DNA of 64,000 bases from the NCBI GenBank assembly GCA_964023205.1, contig OZ026837.1, forward strand, positions 16,646,676 through 16,710,675. The letters run 5' to 3'. Shown here in pieces: positions 50,601 to 59,891 of this stretch (within the stretch, counting starts at the first letter, position 1; every line of letters starts with the position of its first letter). The stretch comes from Lutraria lutraria. Its lineage: Eukaryota; Mollusca; Bivalvia; Venerida; Mactridae. The position numbers and the translations under genes were made by a program. A model generated the notes under the pieces. It worked only from the letters and a program-made list of their open reading frames with translations. It ran no database searches and was not told where the DNA came from.

Positions 50601-53600
50601 TGACGTAACTCTGACCGATATGAATCGTGGATGTGACATTTGTGTTCGAAAATGTTCGAAAATGCTCGAAGAGTTTTGCGACAGCCCAAAATTCACTGAC
50701 CGACCCTGATTGACACTGACGCAGCGCAAGTGAAATGGGGGCATTAATTAAATACAATGTACGTATAATACGGCGAGCGTATGTACATAATACTCATCCT
50801 GTTACATTGTATTTAGGTTTCTACCGAAAGACCTGCGAGTAACCAAGCCAAAAACCGTCTTGTGTGTCCGCAATCCAAAAGATGCGGCTGTATCGTTCTT
50901 TAATCACATAAAGGGTAAAAAAGCGTGCAATTACGAGGGACGATTTTCCAACTGGCTGCAGCCCTACTTGGAAGGAAAACGTACGATTTTATTGTTTGAA
51001 TTTTACATGTAGATAGCCGTGATATTTTAACACATATATTGCATTTACTGACATTCATCGGATATTTTTTTTTTAATATATTTAATTATTTTCTATATAT
51101 CGCTTAAACTGGTGAATATGTTTCTATTCATGAAATAGAAAAGTTATATAAAGATTCGAAATTTCCAAAGATTAAATGAATCACAAAGCGAATACATCAT
51201 AATATTAGGCCTACAATGTATTTGCAAACCATTAAAGTATATTACCTCTGTAAAGCAATATACCATATAGAAGCTAATAAAAATATTTGATTTATTTTCT
51301 TAATATTAAACTATGCGGGGTACAATGACGAGAGAAATTTATTTGTGTGCTAGTATTTGATAACAATTTTTACCAAAACAATTGATGATTCGGGCTAAAC
51401 GAATTATGAAACAGTTCGGAAAAAATCATCTATCTTTTGTAGTGGCGTATGGCAAGTACGCGGATTATCTAAAAGACTGGGAAAAGGCAATTAATGACGG
51501 CATTGATTTCCCACTTCACGTTCTGTACTATGAGAATCTGAAACTGGTATTTATACGTTTTTGATACATTATTAATTAAAAAAGAAATATTTCTGAAAGT
51601 GTTCCTTCTTTTCGTAACTGAACTTTTTTAATACATGTATACGGAAATCGTCAGTTGATAAACATTACCAAGACATTCAACATATTAATCCGATGATAAT
51701 TGATAATCCTTATTTATTTATCTATTTATTTTGGGCTTAACACTTTTTCAATTATATACAACGGTAGATTCATCTAACACGTCTTCCTGGACGGTATTCT
51801 AACCGGTACTAACTTACCTTTCCACAAGGAACCAGTATGTTCTTCACACGTTGAGGAAACCTTTTTTTCATGGAAGGATATGACCCGCCTCGATTGGGAA
51901 TCGCCCGGATGATAAATCCGGCGCAATCATCCCTGGACCACGGCCGCGGCCACACTTGAATTACTGCTTAACACGATATATTTTTGATAGAATAACCATG
52001 CAGAATATTCATGGATTACGAGTTTTCATCAGATTTTTGCATTTTAGTTTTCGTTCGCTCGTAAAGACATCCAGGTCGTTTGTCTGTTCGAAAGTGTTAT
52101 GTTTTTATTTCTAGGATGGTCGAAAAGAACTGGATCGACTACTGAAATTCCTGGAAGTTGATTTAGACGAAACTTTGAAGTCTGATATCTTAGAAGCCTG
52201 CAGTTTTGAAAATATGGCTAAAAACAAAACTGGAGGAATGATGAAAAAAGTATTTAAAAACGATTTCAATTTCTTTAGAAAAGGTAATATGTTATACATT
52301 TTTCTCACATTTATTTTTACCACCTGTCAATAAATGTATTTTTTTCACATTTTGGCACCGGTCCAATGATAGAATATTTTACGGCAGAATCCGGCCGTTT
52401 TTTATCACAAAAGTTTAATAGATTGTTTTTAAATCGACATACCTACCTTTTTATGTCAGATATGAAATAAAAATATATGCGTATCCTAACGCTTTCCAAG
52501 TTCGAAATTTAATTTTGGGTAGGTAGTGATTTCTCTTCGAAAGGGGGCATATTGATTTGCCCTTGTCGGTCGGTCGGTCGGCCTGTCCATGATAAACCTT
52601 GTCCGACCAATAACTAGAGGACGATATGGCCTAGGCTCTTCAGATGTGGTTGAGAAGTTGGTCATCACATGCCAGTATATGACCCCTATTGATTTTGAGG
52701 TCAGTACGTCAAAAGTCAAGGTCACAGTGACCTTCAGCACAAAAACCTTGTCCGTCAAATTACTATAATACGATTTGACATAAGCTCTTTAGATTTGGTT
52801 GGGAGGTTGGTCATAGGTCAAGAACAAAGTGACCCACGTTTAATAGGTCAAACGTTGGGGTGTTACCATCCAGTTAGGGGGCACTCGTGTTTCACAAACA
52901 CTTTTTATTTTATTTTGAACATGACGTACGCTGGAAAACAGATTATTTTTTCATTCAACATAATGTTAAAGGCGACTAAGACGCAGATATTTTAATATTT
53001 ATAAGTAAGTTAGTAAGTAAGTAAGTATATTTTTTATTAAAGTGACCTGTGTAAACATATACAACATAGGTATAAAACATTCAATAAATACACCCGGCCC
53101 AATGGACATATAATTAAGTCATTATTAAACTATTAGTAGTACGATATCGCATGACAAAAACAACATGGTACATAATGTATATCAAAGTACTGAAAGTACT
53201 GTCGGACTTGATTTTTACCATACGAGACAAAATAGAGAAATGTGTACCCACATCTTTCGAGCCCATACAAATATTTTAACATTTAAAATTACGGATATTG
53301 TAATGCAGGTCATATCCATATAGGTAAATGACATAAGCTAGGGCTTTACTATAGTCCCTTTGCTAAAATTTTAAAATGAAAAAAGCCTGATATTGGAAAG
53401 TTTAATGATTAGCACATTAATTGAGGACAATTTAATTGCATTAAAAACACTTTATTTTATGATATTTTAGTTAGTAGACATATATCTCAATCAAAAGCAA
53501 TACTCAAATGGGAAAGGGATACAAATACAAATGTACTAAACTGGAAAAATAATTACTTAATACCTTTTAAATCCACTAAAGACTCAAATTTACAATGGTT

Positions 53601-56091
53601 TCAGTTTAAAGTAAACCATAGAATTTTAGGAACAAACTATCTCTTGCATAAAATGGGTCTTAGGACTGATAATCGTTGTACCTTCTGTAATGACTCCCCT
53701 GAAACAATCCAACACTTATTTTATGAATGTCCTTTAACACAAATATTTTGGGAAAATGTAAAAGACTGGATTAAAAGTAAACACTGTAACATTGAAACAA
53801 ATTGGACTAAACTTCACATCTTGTTTGGCAATAATGCCTTCCCAATAATATTAAATAAAATCATCTTAATTGCAAAATATCACATATACAAAATGTAAAA
53901 TGACCCTTACTAACCCTAATATTGTCAATTTTAAACATCAAATCTCATTTACTTATAAGTCAGAAATGTATAATGGCAGAAAAACATTCACTTCCCTTAA
54001 GATAGAAAAAACTTGGTCACCCCTGGCAGCACTTGTACAGACACAGGACAGGTAAATTTCACTTCTGTATATATTTATTTTACCAAGACTGAATATCATA
54101 ATTGCAGTATTTAATTCTTCTTGCTCTCTCGCTCAAATTGTTGTTTTTTTCATTCGCAGTCATTAAGCACCTACTCTAATGAACTAAATTAAATAATACT
54201 ACAGTATGTTGTACGTACACACTTTTTATTCAAATAATTTCTTCTTGTCATATGGTATATATACATTTAGCTTCTGTTAAAATCATAATTATCTTCTTGA
54301 CACTGTTTGTAGTACATGTATGTATACTTTCAAAGGTGTGACATTCTGTAGCATAAATAAAAAGATAAAAAAAAAACTAAAAAAACTCTTTATTGTACAA
54401 AACTAGTAAACAACACTTCAGTAACAGTAAATACAAACATTGATTCTTCTGGTTTTAACACAACAGAACATCGTCGCATTGAACACATTCAGGGTCACTC
54501 AAATCAAAAAGGTCCTGACACAGTAGAGTAAGACCTATATGACCTATAGCAAGGACTTATATATGTATGTATATAAGTCCTTGTATGTATGTATATAAGT
54601 CCTTGCCTATAGTTTACCCGATGTTGCATGAAATTCAGACGTGATTATGTAATTCTAAATAATCTGGCGTAAAAGGAACTCTTAAACAGTAAATTTTAAA
54701 AGCACGTATCCAGTAATTTACGTTCGTATTTAGCGACTCGAATTATTATTCTTAAGCCGCAGTTTTAACATTCAACCTTCGATAAATCAAACTCCCCACA
54801 TCGGTTACGCTTTGCTACTAGCCACTGCGGGGAGTGAGTCTATAAATAGCGATTCCGTCATCAAAATAACACTAGTTGGTGTGAATATCACGGAATACGA
54901 TTAAATGAGAATTCGCTTTGTAATATTAAGAAATGTTAGAAAGGCACAAAACACACACATTGATGATAGATTGTTGCAAATGCATGAATACGTCCGTGGA
55001 GATTTTTCTGAACTATCGAACGAAAACCGAAAGTAGAACTACTTTTACGGCAAGATATTTTATTGGACAGTGAATACGCGGTTTTAATTCTACGCATTTG
55101 AAAATATCATGTATCTACCGACAAGCACTTATTTAGATACATGACTCTTTCCATGTAGTTACAATAGAATGATTTGAAATGTATTTAGATCTGACACACT
55201 TAGTTGGGGAAACATTCCAGATACTTCTATAAAAACATACCATTTAGTTGCGTACTATTTCCTTTATGTGGCATTCTTTTAACCAAGCTGTTATGGAGTC
55301 CAGCGACAAATATAAGTCAACGATTACAAAGGACTTGATTTTGATAAAAATCAAGTCCAATACATGCGGAACATTGACGCTATTTCCCTATGAAAAGACA
55401 ACTCCTGTCGTTATTGATTTTTTACCTGTGCGATAAACTAGTTGTTTCCCTTTACGCCAAAAAAACCCAATAAGTGGTCAGTATTGATTTTAGCAAGTTA
55501 ACCTTATCGAATATGGATTATTTAGCGTTAAACCGAGATCTATATCTCCTGGTCGTTTTTTGTGCGATCTGAGTTTTAGGGAATGTGATAGTACTATTTT
55601 TCTCACGAGGGTGAAGGATCATGGTCTTCAATACAATAATTAAAAGAAAAAGTTCATATTTTTGTTTTTTAAAATACATTATTACATATTTTAATGTTGA
55701 TCTTTAAACGAATAAATGAATATTGATGTGAATAACATTAACAAACCAGCCGTAAAATGATGTTGTTTGATTCCAATTTAATGACTTTATATAAGGTCAA
55801 GGAAAGTACACACTATAAGATAAAATATTACAGCAGTAATAATATATTTTGATGATATAATAAATAAATAAATGAGTTAACAGATAAATAGATTGATTGG
55901 TAACTTGTGCATTTATAATGATATATTTTACATAATAATCATAGCTATGTACTTTTTATGTTTTTACTTCAGGACAAATTGGTGACTGGAAGAACTGGTT
56001 CACTGTCGCCGATAAAGAATACTTTGACAGTGTCTGGGAGTCAGAAATGAAAGATTCGAAACTTTTCAAATTCATTTATGTAGAACCCTAG
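47611..56091 (+). CDS. SULT-C: complete cytosolic sulfotransferase, 299 residues
   Basis: Transfers sulfate from PAPS to an acceptor hydroxyl or amine in the cytosol; the acceptor is unknown. Coding exons 47611-47797, 48269-48425, 50817-50980, 51443-51546, 52115-52283 and 55973-56091 join in phase to exactly 300 codons including TAG, typical for the family. The ATG at 47611 follows an acceptor directly. Residues 58-66 are TYQKTGTNW, the 5'-phosphosulfate loop with its Lys (usual form TYPKSGTTW). NSHLALRFLP carries the catalytic His (111). RNPKDAAVSFFNH (133-145) is the 3'-phosphate site. RKGQIGDWKNWF (259-270) is the C-terminal PAPS motif, and VADKEYFD occupies the usual dimerisation segment. 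Pro of the PAPS loop is Gln here. All introns have GT-AG ends; introns 2 and 5 hold a Harbinger element, SINEs and a LINE fragment. The intact frame suggests a working gene. Confidence 0.93.
48228..48241. repeat. (AATC)n microsatellite before exon 2
   Basis: About four AATC repeats, 27 bases before the exon 2 acceptor of SULT-C. Confidence 0.7.
48441..48464. repeat. Left part of AAGGCCACC repeat, split by a SINE
   Basis: CACACCTGTGAACAAAGGCC is the usual start of the family; the remainder resumes at about 48690 after the SINE. The SINE therefore seems to have inserted into the older repeat. Confidence 0.5.
48465..48682 (+). repeat. SINE with class II (Ser/Leu-type) tRNA head
   Basis: CCGTGGTCGAGTGGTTAAGG is an A box with the GTGGTTAAGG form of Ser/Leu tRNAs. 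A long variable-arm-like segment follows, then GTGGGTTCGAGTCCCGCTAC (B box). The tail ends near GGGGCGTAAAACAAAAC. The acceptor ends do not pair, so it is a SINE and not a tRNA gene. It lies in SULT-C intron 2. Confidence 0.7.
48683..48837. repeat. AAGGCCACC repeat, right part
   Basis: GGCCTTTATTGACAGGTGAC, CTTTATTCGGAGGTCATTTT and GGTCTTTGTTCACATGGTGG are inverted and repeated versions of the same phrases, ending in GGTTTGACTGTA. The copy can fold on itself. Confidence 0.6.
49020..49262 (+). repeat. tRNA-derived SINE, full length
   Basis: The head has CGTCGGTTAGCTCGGTGTTC (A box) and GTTGTGAGTTCGAACCCCGG (B box). The body ends ATGGTTAGTACTGGTTAAGG and AGTCCAGGGAAGCTGGTTAC. This 3' body is the one found as a relic in every macrosatellite unit. 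It lies directly left of the Harbinger element in SULT-C intron 2. Confidence 0.75.
49867..50041 (+). CDS. Short ORF with TATA box inside the Harbinger element
   Basis: CTATAAATACGGG (about 49867-49879) is a good TATA box. About 50 bases on, the ATG at 49925 opens a lysine-rich frame, MPPKKPRKTLIQAIKKMKGK and 18 further residues, ending at 50041. A GT just before the stop (CACCAG|GTAGAG) could be a donor, so it may be the first exon of a longer element-encoded protein. Harbinger elements often carry a second, DNA-binding gene; I see no Myb signature in this short piece. Confidence 0.35.
50075..50375 (-). pseudogene. Harbinger transposase N-terminal fragment, with in-frame stop
   Basis: On the minus strand the frame reads RRYSKKRFWVRTWLTEDERV, then QYHNLMVKLRNDD, a TAA stop (about 50239), then LRMPPDMFQFLLNRLTPRL and KDTKFRRPLEPGLKLAVVL. 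This order (WVR.WL, a LM..LR segment, LRM.P..F..LL, DT.FR..L.PGLKLA) is typical of the start of HARBI1-like transposases. The DDE catalytic region is absent, so the element cannot mobilise itself. Confidence 0.75.
51775..51955 (-). repeat. tRNA-derived SINE, minus strand, in SULT-C intron 4
   Basis: The complement starts GTGGCCGCGGCCGTGGTCCA, passes GGCGATTCCCAATCGAGGCG (weak B box), and ends GTTAGTACCGGTTAGAATAC with CGTCCAGGAAGACGTG. The 3' body is the closest single-copy match to the SINE relic in the macrosatellite. Confidence 0.65.
52525..52905 (+). repeat. Dispersed mollusc-type repeat (GGTCGGTCGG ... ACCCCTATTGATTTTGAGGT)
   Basis: AAAGGGGGCATATTGATTTG, GTCGGTCGGTCGGCCTGTCC, CCTTGTCCGACCAATAACTA, GACCCCTATTGATTTTGAGG and AGGTCACAGTGACCTT occur in this order; part is repeated from about 52745. 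The same order appears at 63296-63530. From memory this is a very common bivalve repeat. It lies in SULT-C intron 5. Confidence 0.65.
52996..53387. other. SULT-C intron 5, (TAAG)n-like run and unassigned sequence
   Basis: AAGTAAGTTAGTAAGTAAGT microsatellite (about 53003), followed by unassigned sequence that might be the reversed tail of another retroelement. Confidence 0.35.
53388..54390 (+). mobile_element. 3' end of a LINE retrotransposon (RT zinc-binding tail)
   Basis: A frame from about 53425 to 53897 reads, after a frameshift near 53465, through HISQSKAILKWERDTNT, LQWFQFKVNHRILGTNYLLH, and MGLRTDNRCTFCNDSPETIQ with HLFYECPLTQIFWENV. CTFC...HLFYEC is the zinc-knuckle pattern found at the C-terminus of many non-LTR reverse transcriptases. 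A second frameshift near 53890 continues it to 54055, and an A-rich tail follows at 54360-54390. It is 5'-truncated, frameshifted and inactive, inside SULT-C intron 5. Confidence 0.8.
54543..54612. mobile_element. Tiny palindromic element with 7-bp target duplications
   Basis: CAAGGACTTATATA (54550 on) is complemented at the right end (TATATAAGTCCTTG, ending 54605), with one extra internal repeat of ATAAGTCCTTG. It is flanked by CCTATAG at 54543-54549 and 54606-54612. It is the same kind of element as 57754-57817. Confidence 0.65.
54777..54870 (+). promoter_or_regulatory. TATA-containing segment resembling SULT promoters
   Basis: CACTGCGGGGAGTGAGTC followed by TATAAATAG (54841-54849) parallels TTGCGGGGAGTATATTTATA at about 9619. 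It lies in SULT-C intron 5, and no donor or coding exon follows that I can assign. It may be a duplicated promoter fragment. Confidence 0.35.
54871..55972. other. Rest of SULT-C intron 5, nothing recognised
   Basis: AT-rich intron sequence. An inverted pair, CAAGTCCAATACATGC and ACTTGATTTTGATAAAAATCAAGT, is present near 55333-55365. Confidence 0.35.
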
Positions 56092-56523
56092 GGTTAATGC
56101 AGGGAATTGATTCTTTATATGAATTTTAAGACAATGATATAAAGTATTGTTCTGAGAGTATTCAAACTAATTTGTACATTAAATATGGAAAGATGATAAG
56201 TTGCGCGTATTGTGCAACATGACATAAAAAACATGGATAATGTACATTACTGTGGATGAATTAATTTAGCATCATGTACATAATAGTATGTGTCTCTAGT
56301 CAGTAACTTTACAAAAATAACATGCTGATATATATATATTGCAGTTTATAAGTAGGGATTGTATCGTACTTGGTGTATTTATTTCGAGGCCATGGTTTAT
56401 TAAGTCGAGAGAATACTAGTATCAACGAAACATGACACTTATTACATTTTGTTAATTCAGAAATGTTGCATTTTATGTGCTATGATGCATATAACATAAT
56501 ATTATGTGTACTACACTTCTGAC

Positions 56524-56529
56524 AATAAA
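56524..56529 (+). terminator. AATAAA polyadenylation signal of SULT-C
   Basis: First canonical hexamer after the stop codon at 56091, followed by T-rich sequence; the implied 3' UTR is about 450 bases. Confidence 0.5.
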
Positions 56530-57753
56530 GTTCTATACATATATTTCTTTTTAGTTTGCATAATTGAGCTCTCATCTAAAATCCATCAATAAAATGTGCA
56601 TATATGTTTGGTTAAACGACAGTTAAGACTCTGAAATAGATCATACAAATGTGGGTCAAACTATGCAAGACTAGATGACCACGTACGTGATACTATATAT
56701 TTATAAGTACATGTATATACTCGTGAGTCTGTATAACCGGCACGTGATTAAATATAATTATACACTCGTATGTAGCTGACAACAACATACAACACAATTT
56801 TACAAATAATTGCATGCTACTTTTTCGAACAAGTTTAAAATACCAATTTTAGACAATACACGATCGAGTGCCCTTATATTGTTTTTCACTGCTATAGTCA
56901 AAATTTAGGCTTACTCTTACATGTATATGTTTGCTGAATATCGAAATGCCCTGCTCCGGCAAATCAACATACATGACTCACACACATTATAAACTATTGG
57001 ACAAAATGAGAAGGAAAAACGAACAAGGATATGACAAATAATAAAGCAGGCCCATATATATATATAGGAAGCAGTATCAGATTTAGGGAAGGGTCTAATT
57101 GGTGTTTTTGGCTGGAAAGGGGGGTGGGGCATATGTAAGTCCTTTTGATTTACATATCAGTTTTTTGGGGGACGGGGGGGGAGGGCTGAAGTAAAGGAAA
57201 ACGCGATTGCTCATAGTAAATGAATTAGCGAAATATCTATCACTGAAGAAGTACATGTATAGCTATTTAAAGCTTTAATTCACTTGTTGCTACAAACTAC
57301 TGCACAGCGTGTGTGTGGTGCGTGATATTCTTTATTGTGGTGACACCTACGTTTTTTGACTTCACTACTTTCCGTCAAGCAAATCAGTTATATATTTCGA
57401 AAATCATTATCAAAGTTTTATGAATAACTACCTATTAAACAAACTGAAATTCATCATTACTAACAACTGTAGGTACGTGTATTAGCACGTCCGTCAGCTA
57501 ACGCTGTAGTGCCTTCATCAAGCCAGTGATTGTTTCCTACATTTTACAGCCTTATATATAGGCCTATGGGCTGTTTCCGCTAGCCCCAAAAGTTAGAAAT
57601 AAATCACATAAAAAACGATAATCCATTGAAATCAAAGGTAGCCAAAATAATGGTTGATTTCGGGTTTTCGAATGGGAACACGAACAGTATACGAAAAAAA
57701 TGAACTAACAACGCTTACACATGTCCCGTAACAGCTAGCAAACTTGTACAGTT
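56530..57753. other. Intergenic sequence between SULT-C and Roquin, nothing recognised
   Basis: Contains a G-rich run (GGGGGACGGGGGGGGAGGG, about 57168) and short unsupported ORFs. Confidence 0.4.
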
Positions 57754-57817
57754 ATACTATCAAGGACTTATATATAAATACATACATATATGTATGTATA
57801 TAAGTCCTTGATACTAT
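57754..57817. mobile_element. Tiny palindromic element with 7-bp target duplications, second copy
   Basis: A 50-bp element, CAAGGACTTATATA ... TATATAAGTCCTTG (57761-57810), nearly all palindrome, between ATACTAT at 57754-57760 and 57811-57817. Confidence 0.65.
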
Positions 57818-58040
57818 ATATGTATATATATCTATCTATCAATACTGTCACACTCCTCTTTCGAGTGTTATGGACAGGGGTGCGTGCCATGATTAGTGAA
57901 GAGAGAGAATAAAATAACTACAAGGAAAGTTCCAAGTAATTAGTGAGAATGTGAGTAGTAAATGAAGAAGGTACATTAATTAACTGTGTTAGCTCTGAAG
58001 AGAAGAGGTTTAAAAAGTGTTAAAAACATCCTTTGCTGAT

Positions 58041-58238
58041 CTAATAATTCAGTTTTGAAACTGCCTGCTTGAAACAATCAAGGCTAGGCATGACAGCAAT
58101 ATTTGGAGGTAGACCGTTCCACAGGACAGTAGTATACGGATAAAAAGAGAACTTGAAGTAGTCTGTGCCTACGTGAACCTGGCGGAGACTGTGTGAAGAG
58201 ATTGACAAAAAAAATATATCTAATTGTTTATATTTCAT
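58041..58238 (-). mobile_element. LINE 3' fragment, minus strand
   Basis: The frame ends with GTDYFKFSFYPYTTVLWNGL, PPNIAVMPSLDCFKQAVSKL. A 'F.FYP.T...WN.LP......SLD.FK' pattern is the usual last segment of many non-LTR retrotransposon ORF2 proteins. Upstream sequence on that strand is AT-rich with no RT motif, so it is strongly 5'-truncated. Confidence 0.65.
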
Positions 58239-58379
58239 ATTTTCCCCTTCTTCTGGTTTATTGCGCTATATTTTCCCCTTCAAAAAAGACACTGGTAGTT
58301 TTGAAAATTTCAAAAAAATATCAATGCAAGCTTTGTTGAGTCTAAGTCTCTAGTCGTGTCGTTAGTCGCTTTGTTCCGG

Positions 58380-58510
58380 CCTAAAGAAGAACGGCTTTCT
58401 GGATATACCGGATTTTAAACGAATCAAAATGGCGGATGAAGAAAATAACATCAAATTCGGAGATGTTGATTTTGTCCGATGATGCTAGATGTAATTCTGG
58501 CGTCTTTTCG
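58380..58510 (+). other. Probable 5' UTR exon of the Roquin gene, with a uORF
   Basis: Ends in CTTTTCG|GTAAGA, a good donor at 58511, and the first coding exon begins 1.4 kb on. It holds a short upstream ORF at 58429-58482 (MADEENNIKFGDVDFVR, then TGA) in an AAAATGG context. The exon's start and its link to Roquin are inferred from position and splice signals only. Confidence 0.45.
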
Positions 58511-59099
58511 GTAAGATAAGATGCTTACTTCTAAAATGATTCCATAGTATACCTCATTTCATCCATGTATATGTTGTCCTTATTATTTACGAATCTTAAC
58601 CGAAAAAAATCCACTGGCATTGATCACAGATAGATCTGTCAAATTATCCGATTTATCGATATATTTAAATGTCTTTGAGTATTTACGAAATGAATTACTC
58701 TAATACCAACGACCGACTCGTCGATTACAACCAAACTACTTTGGTGCAATTTCAAATTTACCTGTCCATGCCCATTTCTGTGTCCCATAACTAAATTGGT
58801 CTTTTTTATTTCATCTTGTTGAGTAGACCATTTTAGTTATGGAATTGTCCTCTCCAAAGTCAACAGCTTAAGACGCTTGTTCATGCGTCCATAGAATCAA
58901 ATCATTTCACAATGAACTGCAATGTAATGCATACATGTATGTACAGTATCATGCCCACTTATGCCAAGCTTTGGGGCGAATCCCCTCCATAAACCAACTG
59001 AAGACAGCTCGTTTCTTCTTATAGAGTAAGAGTAGAAATTATGCTATTGGATTGTCTAACATGTACCCTGTGTTAAAACCTGCGATTTCTGAGCTATGG

Positions 59100-59760
59100 G
59101 ACCAAACTCCATAGTTTTATGACCTCGGGGCCAGGCCAGGCCTGCCTAAATTGCTTTTGGTCCGGTAAATATTGATGGATCAACAGACCATTGATTGTGA
59201 AATTTTGAGCTGATACTGTCTAAAATATCCCAGCTCAGAAACGAACTCCAAGCTCCGGTTGAGACTGAACTCAGAAACTTTTATAACCAGGGCCCACGCT
59301 GACATCGCCACTTTAGCCAAAGTTCGACCAAAGTGGCTGCAAAAATTATGAGTGATGAAAACGTATAAAATCTCAATTTTAACCGAATTTGGCAGATATC
59401 CAGTATTGCTTTATGTTGTCAGGTCCCTAGCTGCACTTTAAGGGAAGGGGCTCGGGGCCCTCAGTTAGGGGAATTTCGCGTCATTTTGAGGAAAAAGGGG
59501 AATTTCAGCCTGAGATTTTTTCAACTGCCTTATTACCCTGCAATAAACATTTTAAGCTTAAAATAGCGGTATTTAAATATATAACATACATTAATATACA
59601 ATTAATCAAAGGTTAATAGCTTAATATCAACCACTTATGAAAAATAATTTTTTTAGGGGAACTTTTATCAAAAATAAGGGAAAAAAGTATATTATTTTTG
59701 GAGGGAAATGGGGCCGAATTTCGGCCCCAAAAATGTTGAGGGCCCTGGCGGATATGTGCA
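59100..59760. repeat. Roquin intron 1: unassigned repeat-like sequence
   Basis: GGGGCTCGGGGCCCTCAG and GGGGCCGAATTTCGGCCCC palindromic words suggest a dispersed repeat, but no borders could be fixed. No coding content. Confidence 0.35.
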
Positions 59761-59891
59761 TAAACGTTTGGTTGAATGTTTTGATGCAATAAACATTATA
59801 ATGACTATGTTATATAAAATTTCTGATTTTCAGTAATTCTAAGTATTTGTGCATGCATGTATATATCTCTTTCAGATGTCATTAAAGAAAA

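Larger units (their letters stand above)
49296..50746. mobile_element. PIF/Harbinger element with TTA target duplications
   Basis: Element 49299-50743 begins TGGCCACATTTCACTAGGC and ends GCGCAAGTGAAATGGGGGCA, imperfect terminal inverted repeats, between TTA at 49296-49298 and TTA at 50744-50746, the 3-bp duplication usual for this superfamily. Subterminal regions are packed with GACCGA/TCGGTC words on both sides. It holds a relic of a Harbinger transposase on the minus strand and a TATA-led short ORF on the plus strand. It lies wholly in SULT-C intron 2. Confidence 0.85.
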
